Shown: positions 34,586 through 44,259 of the stretch, piece by piece
How positions within the stretch are numbered: position 1 is the first letter of the stretch
Layout of the letters: each line of letters opens with the position of its first letter
From: Bacteroidota bacterium
Lineage (GTDB): Bacteria > Bacteroidota > Bacteroidia > B-17B0 > Aurantibacillaceae
NCBI GenBank assembly: GCA_003153315.1
Contig: PLYA01000076.1
Location: forward strand, 62,001 to 126,000
Length of the DNA: 64,000 bases
Direction of reading: 5' to 3'
The notes under the pieces: model-generated
Seen by the model: only the letters and a program-made list of their open reading frames with translations
Told to the model about the DNA's origin: nothing
Database searches by the model: none
Program-made: the position numbers and the translations under genes

Positions 34586-36184
34586 ATGCAATTAAAAAAG
34601 ACATCCGTATCGTTTGAAAAAACAAACTTTTTCAGCAAACTTTTTTTAGATTATATAAACGATGAACAAAACAAAAAACTAAACAGTTTTTATACATACC
34701 AACCATCCCTTGAAGGCATAAAACAATTTATTGCAGAGAATCCTTACAACAAGCTAAACCGCACTTTATTAGTTGATGAATTAAGCAAACAAAACAACAA
34801 CATTACCCTTACTGATGCAACAAAACAAAACATTGATGCTCTTCAAAACAAAAACACTTATACCGTTACAACTGGCCATCAGCTATGTTTGGCAACCGGA
34901 CCGGCCTATTTTATTTATAAAATAATTTCATGTATTAATGTATGCGAAATACTTAATAAGCAAAATCCAAATAATCATTTTGTTCCCGTATATTGGATGG
35001 CAAGCGAGGATCATGACTTTGAAGAGATAAATCATATTAATCTTTTCAATAAGAAAATTGTTTGGAATACCGAACAAAAAGGTAAGGTCGGTATGTTTGC
35101 GTTGGAAGGAATAGAAGCTTTCTTGTCGGAGGTAAAACAAACTTTGGGAGAGAGTGAACAAGCGGAGAAATTAAACACACTTCTTGCCAATGCTTATTCA
35201 AGAAATAATTTAGCCAACGCTACTCGGTACTTGGTATATGAGCTGTTTGGTAAATACGGATTGGTTATTCTTGATGGAGACAGTAAGGCTTTGAAACAAG
35301 AATTTATTCCGGAAATAAAAAAGGATGTTTTTGAAAATAGGGCTTTTAAAAACGTCATCTCGTCTAATGAAAAGTTAAAACAACAGGGTTATGGCACACA
35401 GGTAACACCTCGCGAAATAAATATTTTTTATACTGACAAAAACTTACGCGAACGTATCGTAAATGAAAATGGAGTTTATAAAATATTAAATACAGGCATA
35501 CACTTTTCTAAAGAAAAAATAGAGAAACTGATTGACAAAGAAACAGAAAGGTTTAGTCCGAATGTAGTGTTGCGCCCATTGTATCAACAAAAAATATTGC
35601 CTAATGCTGTTTATATTGGTGGTCCGGGCGAACTAGCGTACTGGTTGCAATACAGGGCTATGTTTGATGAAGCAAAGATTCCGTATCCCGTTTTGATTCC
35701 ACGTAATTTCGTTTTTTATTTAGATAAACCTCTTCAACAAAAGATGCAGAAATTAAACCTTACTATAGAAGATTTTTTTGAAGAGAAGGGTATGCTGGTT
35801 AAGAATTATGCTCTTAGCCAACAACCTTTTTCTTTAGATAAGGAGAAGGAAGAAATAAAAACATTATACAATACTATTCGAACAGAAATAAGTAAGGTTG
35901 ATAAAACTTTAGAAGCCACCAGCGAAGCAGAATTACAAAAAGCATTAAAAGGAATTGAAGGACTTGAGCAAAAGGCAATTCGCTCGATCAAACAAAAAAA
36001 TGAGCAAGCGATTAATCAAATAGAAACTATTTATGCCCGTTTATTTCCTAATGATATTCCGCAAGAACGGGTAGAAAACTTCCTACGTTATTGTCTAACT
36101 AATCCTGATTTTATAAATGATGTTAAAAACAATACCATTTCTTTTATAGAGGAACCAGGGGTACTTGTATTAGGAGAAACCTGA
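34586..36184 (+). CDS. bshC: Bacillithiol biosynthesis cysteine-adding enzyme BshC
   Basis: 532 residues. It attaches cysteine to glucosaminyl-malate in the last step of bacillithiol synthesis. The family pattern is clear: TVTTGHQLCLATGPAYFIYK near residue 95, VPVYWMASEDHDFEEINHIN near 135, LVILDGDSKALKQ near 228, LRPLYQQKILPNAVYIGGPG near 330, and a long C-terminal coiled coil (LEATSEAELQKALKGIEGLE). Length matches the family. It is divergent from the Ada-like DNA repair gene across 82 bp, so two stress-defence genes share one control region. It converges on the beta-propeller gene with a 2-bp gap. Confidence 0.95.
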   Translation: MQLKKTSVSFEKTNFFSKLFLDYINDEQNKKLNSFYTYQPSLEGIKQFIAENPYNKLNRTLLVDELSKQNNNITLTDATKQNIDALQNKNTYTVTTGHQLCLATGPAYFIYKIISCINVCEILNKQNPNNHFVPVYWMASEDHDFEEINHINLFNKKIVWNTEQKGKVGMFALEGIEAFLSEVKQTLGESEQAEKLNTLLANAYSRNNLANATRYLVYELFGKYGLVILDGDSKALKQEFIPEIKKDVFENRAFKNVISSNEKLKQQGYGTQVTPREINIFYTDKNLRERIVNENGVYKILNTGIHFSKEKIEKLIDKETERFSPNVVLRPLYQQKILPNAVYIGGPGELAYWLQYRAMFDEAKIPYPVLIPRNFVFYLDKPLQQKMQKLNLTIEDFFEEKGMLVKNYALSQQPFSLDKEKEEIKTLYNTIRTEISKVDKTLEATSEAELQKALKGIEGLEQKAIRSIKQKNEQAINQIETIYARLFPNDIPQERVENFLRYCLTNPDFINDVKNNTISFIEEPGVLVLGET

Positions 36185-36186
36185 CC

Positions 36187-37215
36187 TTACTTTTTAATGG
36201 GTTCAATATCCAGAATTACAAAGCTTCCTGCTTTTACTTTGGGGCGAGATCTTGGATTTTCTTTAGTAGGTTGCGGCATATCCTCGTATTCTGCTGCAGG
36301 TAAATAAATATGATGTGTTTTAGAATTTACACAAATTGTCCTAGCTCCTTTTTGGGTAGAAATAGTTTCAAGTACTTTAAAAGTATTTTCATTTTCTTCC
36401 TGCACCACCGTCACATTTCCTTCTCCATTAGAGCTATAAGCTCGTTTTAATTCGGTATCAAACGCAACACCATCGCAACCATCGCCAATGGGTAAAGTGG
36501 TTATTACTTTTCCATTAGCTGCATCCATAACCACCATTACCTTATTACCGCAAACAGTAAACAAACGGTGTGTTTTGTTATCCAAGGCAAGCCCGGTTGG
36601 CTCTTCTCCGCCTGTGATAGACCAATTGGCATCTACTTTTAAGGTTTTTGCGTTTATTACGGTTACTGCGTTTTTATCTTCAATATTTACATAAACTTTC
36701 CCTGCTAAATCGGTAACCGAAAACTCAGGTTTCCCCTCAAGAGGAATAGTGGCTACAACCAAATCGGTAACTGCATCAATAACAGTAGCATTTTTACTTC
36801 TTCCATTATAAACAAACACTTTTTTAGAAAAACCATCGTATAAAATAGCATCAGGATTAATTCCCGTTACCTTCAGTTTAGTAAGTGTTTTTAAGGTTTT
36901 TAAATCAAATATGATTACAGAAGTATCTTTTCCGTTACTGATGAACCCTTTGTTTAAGTCAGAAGCTAAAGCTATGCCATGTACCCCTTTGGTATCGGGG
37001 ATGGTTCCGTTCAGGGTATTGTTTTTTGTATTAAGCACTTGTACCACTGTTCCATGTGATATAAACAATTGATCCCCCGCCTCATCTGCAGTTAAATAAT
37101 CCCAACCGCCATCACCTTCTACTTTTATTTTATTCCCAATTTTATACTGCAGTTGTGCCTTACTAATATTAGTATATAAAGCAAGACAAATAAGTACTAT
37201 GATTAATTTTTTCAT
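36187..37215 (-). CDS. Secreted YncE-like beta-propeller protein
   Basis: 342 residues. Signal peptide MKKLIIVLICLALYTNISKA. The rest is built of about 40-residue blades with the YVTN pattern: FISHGTVVQVLNTKNNTLNG, KVFVYNGRSKNATVIDAVTD, KVYVNIEDKNAVTVINAKTL, KAYSSNGEGNVTVVQEENEN-like. It should fold as a seven-bladed propeller; function unknown, probably protein or ligand binding in the periplasm. It follows the EEP nuclease gene by 12 bp on the same strand, so they form an operon and may act together. Confidence 0.9.
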   Translation of the reverse strand: MKKLIIVLICLALYTNISKAQLQYKIGNKIKVEGDGGWDYLTADEAGDQLFISHGTVVQVLNTKNNTLNGTIPDTKGVHGIALASDLNKGFISNGKDTSVIIFDLKTLKTLTKLKVTGINPDAILYDGFSKKVFVYNGRSKNATVIDAVTDLVVATIPLEGKPEFSVTDLAGKVYVNIEDKNAVTVINAKTLKVDANWSITGGEEPTGLALDNKTHRLFTVCGNKVMVVMDAANGKVITTLPIGDGCDGVAFDTELKRAYSSNGEGNVTVVQEENENTFKVLETISTQKGARTICVNSKTHHIYLPAAEYEDMPQPTKENPRSRPKVKAGSFVILDIEPIKK

Positions 37216-37227
37216 TTTTTAGTGGTT

Positions 37228-38265
37228 TTATCTTTCTTTTAAAAGAACCGAATATACAGAGCAATGGTCGCTATAACCTCCTGTATATGCACCTCCTGAA
37301 AATGTACGATTAGGATACCCTTTAAATTTTCCACTATCAACTAAAACAAGAGGTTTATTAAATATGTGTGCTTGATAAAAGTGTAACCCTTTATAATCTC
37401 CTTTTATCAATGCGGGAGTCATAATCTCTTGATCAAATAAATTCCACATATCATTATATGCAAGTGTTCCTATGCCTTTTTTAAAAAGGCTTTCCATTGC
37501 ATTATAAAGTAAAGGTGCTTTTACTTCTGATTCTTTTCCGGTAGCGTTTAAGTATTTTCTTATGCTTACGTCGGTAGGGTCATCATTCAAATCACCCATC
37601 ATAATTACTTTAGCGTTTGCATTTACTTTTAGTAGGGAATCAATAATTTTTCTGCTCAATTTTGCAGCAGCAATACGATTAGGTTCGCTTAACCCACCTC
37701 CAAAACGTGAGGGCCAGTGACAAACAATAAAATGAAACTCCTCGCCCAACAATTTACCTGATACTAATAGCTGATCACGCGTAGTATGATTACTATCAAC
37801 CACCAATTTTAAATGATAGGAATGAAATGAGGTCATAGTAAAATATTTTGGGTTGTATAATAAAGCCACATCAACCCCACGGGCATCAGGCCCTTCAACA
37901 TGCACTATTTTATAGCCGCGAGCCTTAAGTTTAGGAGCCCTTACAATGTCTTCTAAAACAGATCTGTTTTCAACTTCACACAACCCCATAATAGCAACTC
38001 CATCCGAAGTTGCGTCTGTTCCAAGTTGAGAAATTATGTCGCTAATATGATCCAATTTTGTATAATATTTTTTACTATCCCATTTATAATTTGCCGTCGG
38101 CAAAAACTCTTCATCATTTTTTAAAGGGTCATTAAGTGTGTCATAGAAATTCTCTAAATTCCAAAACCCAATGGCAACCGGAGTATATTGTTTGTTTTTA
38201 TCAAATGTTTGTGCTTGTTGGGTTATAACAAACAATAAAAAAAGGGCTAAGAATAGGTTTTTCAT
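37228..38265 (-). CDS. Secreted endonuclease/exonuclease/phosphatase (EEP) family protein
   Basis: 345 residues. Signal peptide MKNLFLALFLLFVITQQA. The EEP fold is complete: VAIGFWNLENFYDTLND at the start (catalytic Asn), MGLCEVENRSVLEDI (metal-binding Glu), FIVCHWPSRFGG (His), KVIMMGDLNDDPTD (Asp and Asn) and GYSDHCSVYSVLL at the end (Asp-His). It is probably a periplasmic or secreted nuclease or phosphodiesterase. It is divergent from a TonB-dependent receptor gene, a common neighbourhood for extracellular nucleases in Bacteroidota. A TACATTTG box lies 24 nt before the ATG. Confidence 0.92.
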   Translation of the reverse strand: MKNLFLALFLLFVITQQAQTFDKNKQYTPVAIGFWNLENFYDTLNDPLKNDEEFLPTANYKWDSKKYYTKLDHISDIISQLGTDATSDGVAIMGLCEVENRSVLEDIVRAPKLKARGYKIVHVEGPDARGVDVALLYNPKYFTMTSFHSYHLKLVVDSNHTTRDQLLVSGKLLGEEFHFIVCHWPSRFGGGLSEPNRIAAAKLSRKIIDSLLKVNANAKVIMMGDLNDDPTDVSIRKYLNATGKESEVKAPLLYNAMESLFKKGIGTLAYNDMWNLFDQEIMTPALIKGDYKGLHFYQAHIFNKPLVLVDSGKFKGYPNRTFSGGAYTGGYSDHCSVYSVLLKER

Positions 38266-38593
38266 ATGTTAAAAAGGATATAAATCGAGCAAATGTAATT
38301 GTTTTTACAATATTTAGGAGTAAAATACTCCGACACGAACTCAAAAGCTAAAGCTTGAGAATTTGCAATCCGTCTCTTAAATCTAAAAATTTACAAAATG
38401 AAAAGTAAAAACATAACAATTCCTTAACATCAGAAATGTTTTGTAAGTATAAAAATAATCTTATTTTTGCCCGCTTTAAAGTGAACAACCTAAAAGAAAA
38501 CTAACATTAGTTATCACTAATTTAATATTTCTTAACCACTTCTAAAGCAGTATAGTTAAAAAAAGAATAGAACTAAAAGTTGCTTTAATTAAT
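38266..38593. other. Divergent control region between nuclease and TonB-receptor operons
   Basis: 328 bp. It holds the -7 box TACATTTG (minus, 38290-38297) for the nuclease gene; a perfect hairpin GGAGTA-AAA-TACTCC at 38317-38331; an imperfect inverted repeat CTCAAAAGCT/AGCTTGAG just after it; and the plus-strand promoter at 38441-38469. The hairpins could be operators, but this is inference. Confidence 0.5.
38441..38469 (+). promoter_or_regulatory. Promoter of the TonB receptor / DUF5689 operon
   Basis: TTG (38441-38443), 18-nt spacer, TATTTTTG (38462-38469). The leader to the ATG at 38594 is about 120 nt, long enough for post-transcriptional control. Confidence 0.6.
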
Positions 38594-41227
38594 ATGAAAA
38601 AATCTTTACTAACATTATTTTTATGCTTTTTTACTTATATTGTTTCTTTTGGGCAAAATGATAGTACTACCGATTTAAAACCCATTTATTTAGACACATC
38701 CACTACCAGTCAGCTTAATAATGCTGAACGTGATACCATAAAAAACATCAATGGAATATTACCTGTTTTTAGCACTACTTCCAGCGACATAAGTGGTAAT
38801 AATGTGCAATCTCAGGATATAACTGCTTTATTAGGGTCATCACGTGATATTTTTATGCAAGCTGTTGCTATGCACTTTACCGTGGATAGATTTCGCTATA
38901 GAGGATATCTTACAGATAATATGACAGTAATGATGAATGGTGTGCGACTTAATAGTTTAGAGACCGGAGTAGCCGGCTTTAGTACTTTTGGCGGCATGAA
39001 TGATGTAATTCGTTTTATGGATCAAAAAACGGGTTTGGGTTCTTCTCGTTCAACTTTTGGAGACGTAGGGGGGTATTTTAACTTAAACGTGTTCGCTTCT
39101 ACTTTCAGAAAAGGTTTACGTGTGACATATTCTCAAGGAAATAGGATTTTTAAAGAAAGAGTTAGTTTAACATATTCTACCGGTTTATTAAAAAAGGGTT
39201 GGGCTTTTTCTGTTTCAGGTACAGCAAGATATGCTGCACAAGGTTATATACCGGGAACGTGGTTCCAAGGTTTTGGTTTTTATGCTGGGGCTGACAAAAA
39301 ATTTAACGATAAAAACAACCTCTCTCTTACTCTTTTTGGCGCTCCTATAAAACAAGCCAGACAATCTTATGAAACTGATGAAGCTTATGCTCTTAGTGGG
39401 AATCAACATTATAACTCCTTTTGGGGCTTTCAAAATGGAGTAGCACGAAATGCCAAAATTAGTAATACTAATGTGCCAACTTTAATTCTAACTGATAAGT
39501 GGGAAATTAACGACCACTCTAGATTAACTGCCAGTATTTATGGTTCTTATGGCCGAACAAGCCTTACCGGCTTGAATTATTACGGGGTTAATAATCCGGC
39601 ACCCGATTACTATAAATATATGCCAAGTTATTATGCTCCTACAAGTTCAGATGCAGACCCTACTCAATATGCCGCTTTAACGCAGGCTTGGCTTAAAAAT
39701 ACTGTAAATCCTGCAACCGGTTTTAATGCTCAGCAAATTGATTGGGATGGTATGTATAATATCAATGCTAATAATTTTCACACCACGCCTAATGTGGATG
39801 GCGTTGCCGGTGCCACATATTCAGGCAGGAGATCCTTATATATTGTGGAAGAGGCCAGGCAGGATGTAAGAAATGGCGGATACAATGGCATTTATAATAC
39901 CCGTCTTCCTAATGATGTTTATATCACGGTTGGGACAAATGGTGCGATTTCTAATACCCGTTATTATAAAGTAGTTAATGATTTATTGGGCGGTGATTAC
40001 TGGCTAGATTTAAACCAATTTGGAAATTCACTTACCCCTAACCCACTAGCTATACAAAACAATATTAACGACCCTAATAAAATAATTAAACAAGGAGATG
40101 TTTTTGGTTATGATTATAACATTAATGTTACCCGTTTTGAGCTTTGGGGGCAGGCAGAAAAATCATTTAAAAGAGTTGATGTATATTTAAGTGCCACCGT
40201 AAACAACACCTCTTTTTACCGTGCAGGACATATGGTTAATGGTTTATTTCCAAGTGCAGCAGGTGGCCCCGGCTCCTCAGGCGGAAACAGTACTTTACTT
40301 GATTTTTTAAATTATGGGGTAAAGGGTGGAATAACTTATAAAATAGATGGGCATAATTACATAACCATAAATGGAGCTTCTATTACTAAACCGCCCCTAC
40401 CTGTAAATGCCTTTGTTTCTCCTCAAACCCGAAATGATGAGTTATCCGGCATAGGCAGTGAGAAAATATTTACTGGCGATATTTCTTATAACGTAAGGCT
40501 TCCTTGGTTAAAAGGTCGTATTACTTATTACTACACCCAAATAAATAATCAGGTTTGGCACCGTAGCTACTTTGATAATGATTTTAAAACCACTATAAAT
40601 TATGCTATGACCAATCTTAATCAGCTAAATCAGGGTTTAGAATTGGGACTTGAAGGTATTGTTACAAAAAGAATATCTATTATAGCTGCCGTTGGTTATG
40701 GTAGCTATCTTTATACAAACGATCCTTCAGCAACTATTACGGCCAATAATAGCACACAACTATTAGCTTCTGATAGAACTGTATATTTTAAAAATTATCA
40801 TGTTGGCGGTGCCCCTGAATCGGCAAGTTCTATAGGTGTACGTTATACAGGTGCCAAAAGATGGTACGCAGGAGTTTATTTTAACTACTTTGCTAATAAC
40901 TATGTTACCATTAGTCCTGATAAACGTACAGATCAGGCACTTTCAAGATATATAAGTACAGATCCTCAAGTTAACCAATTACTAAATCAGGAAAAGTTGG
41001 CTAATGCTTATACCGTAGATTTTATGGGGGGGAAGTCCTTCTCTTTAAAAGGTGGAAACGGGCTTAACTTTACATTGATGGTAAACAACTTAACTAACAA
41101 CATTTTTAAAACTTCGGGCGAAGAACAATTGAGGCATGATGACGTTAATGATGTGAAATTCCCAAATAAATATTTATATTCATTTGGGTTAACATTTATG
41201 TTGTCTGCAGCAATTACATTTAATTAA
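38594..41227 (+). CDS. TonB-dependent receptor-like outer-membrane protein
   Basis: 877 residues. Signal peptide MKKSLLTLFLCFFTYIVSFG. The plug region is short but recognisable (NNVQSQDITALLGSSRDIFM, RFRYRGYLTDNMTVMMNGVR), followed by a long beta-barrel rich in aromatic strands (GLRVTYSQGNRIFKERVSLT, WYAGVYFNYFANNYVTISPD) and ending GLTFMLSAAITF. The N-terminal carboxypeptidase-like domain found in SusC proteins is absent. It should import a substrate bound outside the cell. It heads an operon with two DUF5689-type lipoproteins and an OB-fold secreted protein, and is divergent from a nuclease, which hints at nucleic-acid fragments as substrate. Confidence 0.88.
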   Translation: MKKSLLTLFLCFFTYIVSFGQNDSTTDLKPIYLDTSTTSQLNNAERDTIKNINGILPVFSTTSSDISGNNVQSQDITALLGSSRDIFMQAVAMHFTVDRFRYRGYLTDNMTVMMNGVRLNSLETGVAGFSTFGGMNDVIRFMDQKTGLGSSRSTFGDVGGYFNLNVFASTFRKGLRVTYSQGNRIFKERVSLTYSTGLLKKGWAFSVSGTARYAAQGYIPGTWFQGFGFYAGADKKFNDKNNLSLTLFGAPIKQARQSYETDEAYALSGNQHYNSFWGFQNGVARNAKISNTNVPTLILTDKWEINDHSRLTASIYGSYGRTSLTGLNYYGVNNPAPDYYKYMPSYYAPTSSDADPTQYAALTQAWLKNTVNPATGFNAQQIDWDGMYNINANNFHTTPNVDGVAGATYSGRRSLYIVEEARQDVRNGGYNGIYNTRLPNDVYITVGTNGAISNTRYYKVVNDLLGGDYWLDLNQFGNSLTPNPLAIQNNINDPNKIIKQGDVFGYDYNINVTRFELWGQAEKSFKRVDVYLSATVNNTSFYRAGHMVNGLFPSAAGGPGSSGGNSTLLDFLNYGVKGGITYKIDGHNYITINGASITKPPLPVNAFVSPQTRNDELSGIGSEKIFTGDISYNVRLPWLKGRITYYYTQINNQVWHRSYFDNDFKTTINYAMTNLNQLNQGLELGLEGIVTKRISIIAAVGYGSYLYTNDPSATITANNSTQLLASDRTVYFKNYHVGGAPESASSIGVRYTGAKRWYAGVYFNYFANNYVTISPDKRTDQALSRYISTDPQVNQLLNQEKLANAYTVDFMGGKSFSLKGGNGLNFTLMVNNLTNNIFKTSGEEQLRHDDVNDVKFPNKYLYSFGLTFMLSAAITFN

Positions 41228-41240
41228 AGAGTAAAACAGA

Positions 41241-42689
41241 ATGAAAAATAAAGTTAAACAAATTTCATCGCTACTAATTTTAGTTTTAGTAATTAGCCTG
41301 TATTCTGCCTGCAAAAAAACTACTGACAAGCCCCATATAACCCCCACCACTATTGGTGGAACATTGACCATTAGCCAATTGAAATCCATGTTTGCCGAAA
41401 ATAATGGTAAGAATATTAAATTCACTCAGGATATTTCTTTGTTTGCTACGGTTACTATGACCGACAATTATAAAACACTATATATAAAAGACCAGACCGG
41501 GGCTATTTCTTTAAAGCAGTTAACTGCACACGGTATTTTTGCTGGAGATTCTCTGCGAATTAATCTTAATAACTCCACTTTAGACCAATCAGCAGCAAAT
41601 TCTTCCCTACAAATTGATTCCGTTGATGTTAGTGACAGCCCAACCTGTAAGGTTGTTAAACTTGCTGTTGGAAGACCATTGTCTCCTATTACAGTAACAA
41701 TCTCACAACTAAAAAATTCGGCATCTGATACATCTTTTAATGGCCCTACCGGGTCTTTCTTTTTACCCAGATCAAAATACGACGGGCAATTGGTGCAAAT
41801 AAATGATGTTCAGTTTTCTTTTGCAAACAGAATTAATTATATTCCTTACGGCAGCCCAACTTATGTAAATCCTCCCCCTGTGCTTTTTGATTGTGGGGGT
41901 ATTTATAATCTTCAATTATCTTTATATAGTGGCACTGCCGATTTTCAAAATCAACCGATACCTTATACTAAAAGTGGTTCAATTGTAGGGGCTATCTCTT
42001 TTTACAATAATATTTTGCAAATAACCCCCCGTTCTTTTGCCGATGTAAACTTTAACCAACCTAGGTGTGGTATGCAAACCTTAAACCAAACCTTTGACAC
42101 GATAGCTTGTGGAACAGGGGGAAATATATCAGGTTTGTTTCCGGGTTGGGGCAATATTAATCAAATAGGAAGTCAACTTTGGGTTGGTGCAACAGCCGGT
42201 GGACCTACTTATTTTCCTTCCGGTGTAGTAAATTCATTTACGCCAGATACACTCAATGTTTCCTGGTTAATTACCCCGCCTATTCAAAACAGCCCAACTA
42301 AAAATATTAACTTTGGAGTATATACCAATAATAATCCTGGCTATGATTTGCTAAGCGTTTTGGTTTCTACCGATTATAATGGATCTAACTTAGGTGTAGC
42401 ACCGTTATACCAAATACCCGTAGGTTTTGGGGCAATGGCAACCTGGGTAGATATAACCTCTTCTTTTAATATTATAAAAAACAACCCATATCCCTCATGG
42501 GCTTTTCAAAATGCGGGGGCAGGTTCAACCGGTTCGAACGCTATTTATTTTAATGCAACAAATGCCAGTACATTAATTCCATCCAGCTATACAGGTACTT
42601 TTTATGTAGGGTTTCGTTATAGAGCTAAAAAAAATTATCCTGATTCTGCGGCAGGTTATGGTATTAATAATGTAGTTATAAAGGATTAG
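41241..42689 (+). CDS. DUF5689-type lipoprotein, copy 1
   Basis: 482 residues. Signal peptide with lipobox LYSAC, lipidated at Cys24. Residues 35-150 fit DUF5689 with an OB-fold-like strand order (GGTLTISQLKSMFAENNGKN, YKTLYIKDQTGAISLKQL, DSLRINLNNSTLDQS), followed by a second barrel-like domain and a C-terminal jelly-roll-like part of choice-of-anchor type (QIGSQLWVGATAGG, SYTGTFYVGFRYRAKKNYPD). It starts 13 bp after the TonB receptor and probably works as its surface partner, as SusD-like lipoproteins do. The ligand is unknown. Confidence 0.82.
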   Translation: MKNKVKQISSLLILVLVISLYSACKKTTDKPHITPTTIGGTLTISQLKSMFAENNGKNIKFTQDISLFATVTMTDNYKTLYIKDQTGAISLKQLTAHGIFAGDSLRINLNNSTLDQSAANSSLQIDSVDVSDSPTCKVVKLAVGRPLSPITVTISQLKNSASDTSFNGPTGSFFLPRSKYDGQLVQINDVQFSFANRINYIPYGSPTYVNPPPVLFDCGGIYNLQLSLYSGTADFQNQPIPYTKSGSIVGAISFYNNILQITPRSFADVNFNQPRCGMQTLNQTFDTIACGTGGNISGLFPGWGNINQIGSQLWVGATAGGPTYFPSGVVNSFTPDTLNVSWLITPPIQNSPTKNINFGVYTNNNPGYDLLSVLVSTDYNGSNLGVAPLYQIPVGFGAMATWVDITSSFNIIKNNPYPSWAFQNAGAGSTGSNAIYFNATNASTLIPSSYTGTFYVGFRYRAKKNYPDSAAGYGINNVVIKD

Positions 42690-42693
42690 ACGA

Positions 42694-44184
42694 ATGAAAA
42701 CAATAAAACAGTTATTAGTAGTAATTATTTTTGTGATGACATCTGTTATTTTTTTCTCTTGCAGAAAAGATGCAACTGCCCCACCTGTAAAATTGTTTTC
42801 TTTTGGTACCAGAATTACCATTGATTCACTGCGCAACGCATATCATGGTGTAAATATTAAAATAACTTCAAATACTACGTTATATGGAGTTGTTACTGCC
42901 GATGAAACCTCGGGACAGCTTTATAAACAAGTTTACATAAGAGATCATTCGGGTACTTTTGCGCAAACAAAAAATTATGCAGCCATATCTTGTCACTTTC
43001 TTAACTCAACCAATGGGGCTCTTACTCAGGGGGATTCTATTGCGATAAACTTGAACGGGATATGGCTTGATATATCCACGGGCGGTTCTTTGCAGCTTGA
43101 TTCTATACCCCATGCTACTTATCCAGTAATTAAAGTTTTAGCATCGGGTTTAAACCCCGCCCCTATACCCGTAACTATACCTCAGCTAAATGCATTTGCA
43201 AGCGGGCATTTTATTTATGATGCGCAGTTGGTGCAACTAAACAATGTAGAGTTTATTGGCCCAAATCTTAACACCACCTTTGCTACCCCCCAATCATACT
43301 CGGTAAATGTAACATCGGTACCTCCGGTAAACGTAAATAAATATGTTTGTGATCAAAGAGGAAATACCATCGTAGCATATAACAGCGGCTATTCTAATTT
43401 TGCAGGGCAAACCATACCAAATAACAGTGGTAGTATTACCGCTGTTGCTAATTTATATACCACTATGCAGTTAAGTATTCGTTCTTATCCCGATATGAGT
43501 TGGACCTCACCTTATATTCCTATTGTATATGATACCATTACGCAATATTTTGGTGCCGTTGCCAACATCCCCATCAACTATTCCCACACCCTTACCAATG
43601 TTGGTTTATCAAAAAACAGCTCGTGTGCTAATATGGCCGGTTGGCAAACCTTTGATTTGCAGGGAAATTTATTTTGGCAAGGCGCACAATATGGTTCTTA
43701 TCCCGATTTTGCGTATGCTCCTTCGGTTTCTAATTATAAAACAACTACTCCCCGTAATGATATTTGGTTGGTAAGCCCGCCTATTGTGGATGCAGCTACT
43801 TACGGGGCGGGTTATACCAAAAGAATGGATTTTTCTTCTGCCTTAACATACGGGCCAACTAGCGGTAACAAGGTTTTATTAAGCGTATTGGTATGCCGAA
43901 CGTTTAACGGTACCATCATCCCTTCTCAATGGACGGATATTAGCCACGCAAGTAATACCCCTTTTCATAACATAAACAACTCTGTTGGTGCTGCCAATAG
44001 TTTTGCATATGCCCATAATACCGCACTTTCAGGAAATCCTTTTGCCCCCACCCTCGCACAATTTACTCTTGCCGGTTCTTCCCCTACTTTTTATGTAGCT
44101 TTCAGATACCAGAGCAATACCGCCTCTCCATATGACTCTACCGCAGCTACCTACAATTTAGGCGCCTTGATACTTAAAAATTAA
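42694..44184 (+). CDS. DUF5689-type lipoprotein, copy 2
   Basis: 496 residues. Lipobox IFFSC with Cys23. It has the same architecture as the gene before it: DUF5689 (GTRITIDSLRNAYHGVNIKI, YKQVYIRDHSGTFAQTKNY, DSIAINLNGIWLD), a second small barrel and a choice-of-anchor C-terminal domain (FYVAFRYQSNTASPYDSTAA). The two are clearly paralogues but only distantly similar, so the duplication is old. The gene starts 4 bp after copy 1, so translation is probably coupled. Confidence 0.82.
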   Translation: MKTIKQLLVVIIFVMTSVIFFSCRKDATAPPVKLFSFGTRITIDSLRNAYHGVNIKITSNTTLYGVVTADETSGQLYKQVYIRDHSGTFAQTKNYAAISCHFLNSTNGALTQGDSIAINLNGIWLDISTGGSLQLDSIPHATYPVIKVLASGLNPAPIPVTIPQLNAFASGHFIYDAQLVQLNNVEFIGPNLNTTFATPQSYSVNVTSVPPVNVNKYVCDQRGNTIVAYNSGYSNFAGQTIPNNSGSITAVANLYTTMQLSIRSYPDMSWTSPYIPIVYDTITQYFGAVANIPINYSHTLTNVGLSKNSSCANMAGWQTFDLQGNLFWQGAQYGSYPDFAYAPSVSNYKTTTPRNDIWLVSPPIVDAATYGAGYTKRMDFSSALTYGPTSGNKVLLSVLVCRTFNGTIIPSQWTDISHASNTPFHNINNSVGAANSFAYAHNTALSGNPFAPTLAQFTLAGSSPTFYVAFRYQSNTASPYDSTAATYNLGALILKN

Positions 44185-44259
44185 TAATAGCACCCTAAAA
44201 ATAAATAAACAAGTAACCTAAAAATAAAAGCAAGTAAAAACCAAAACAAAAAAAACAAA

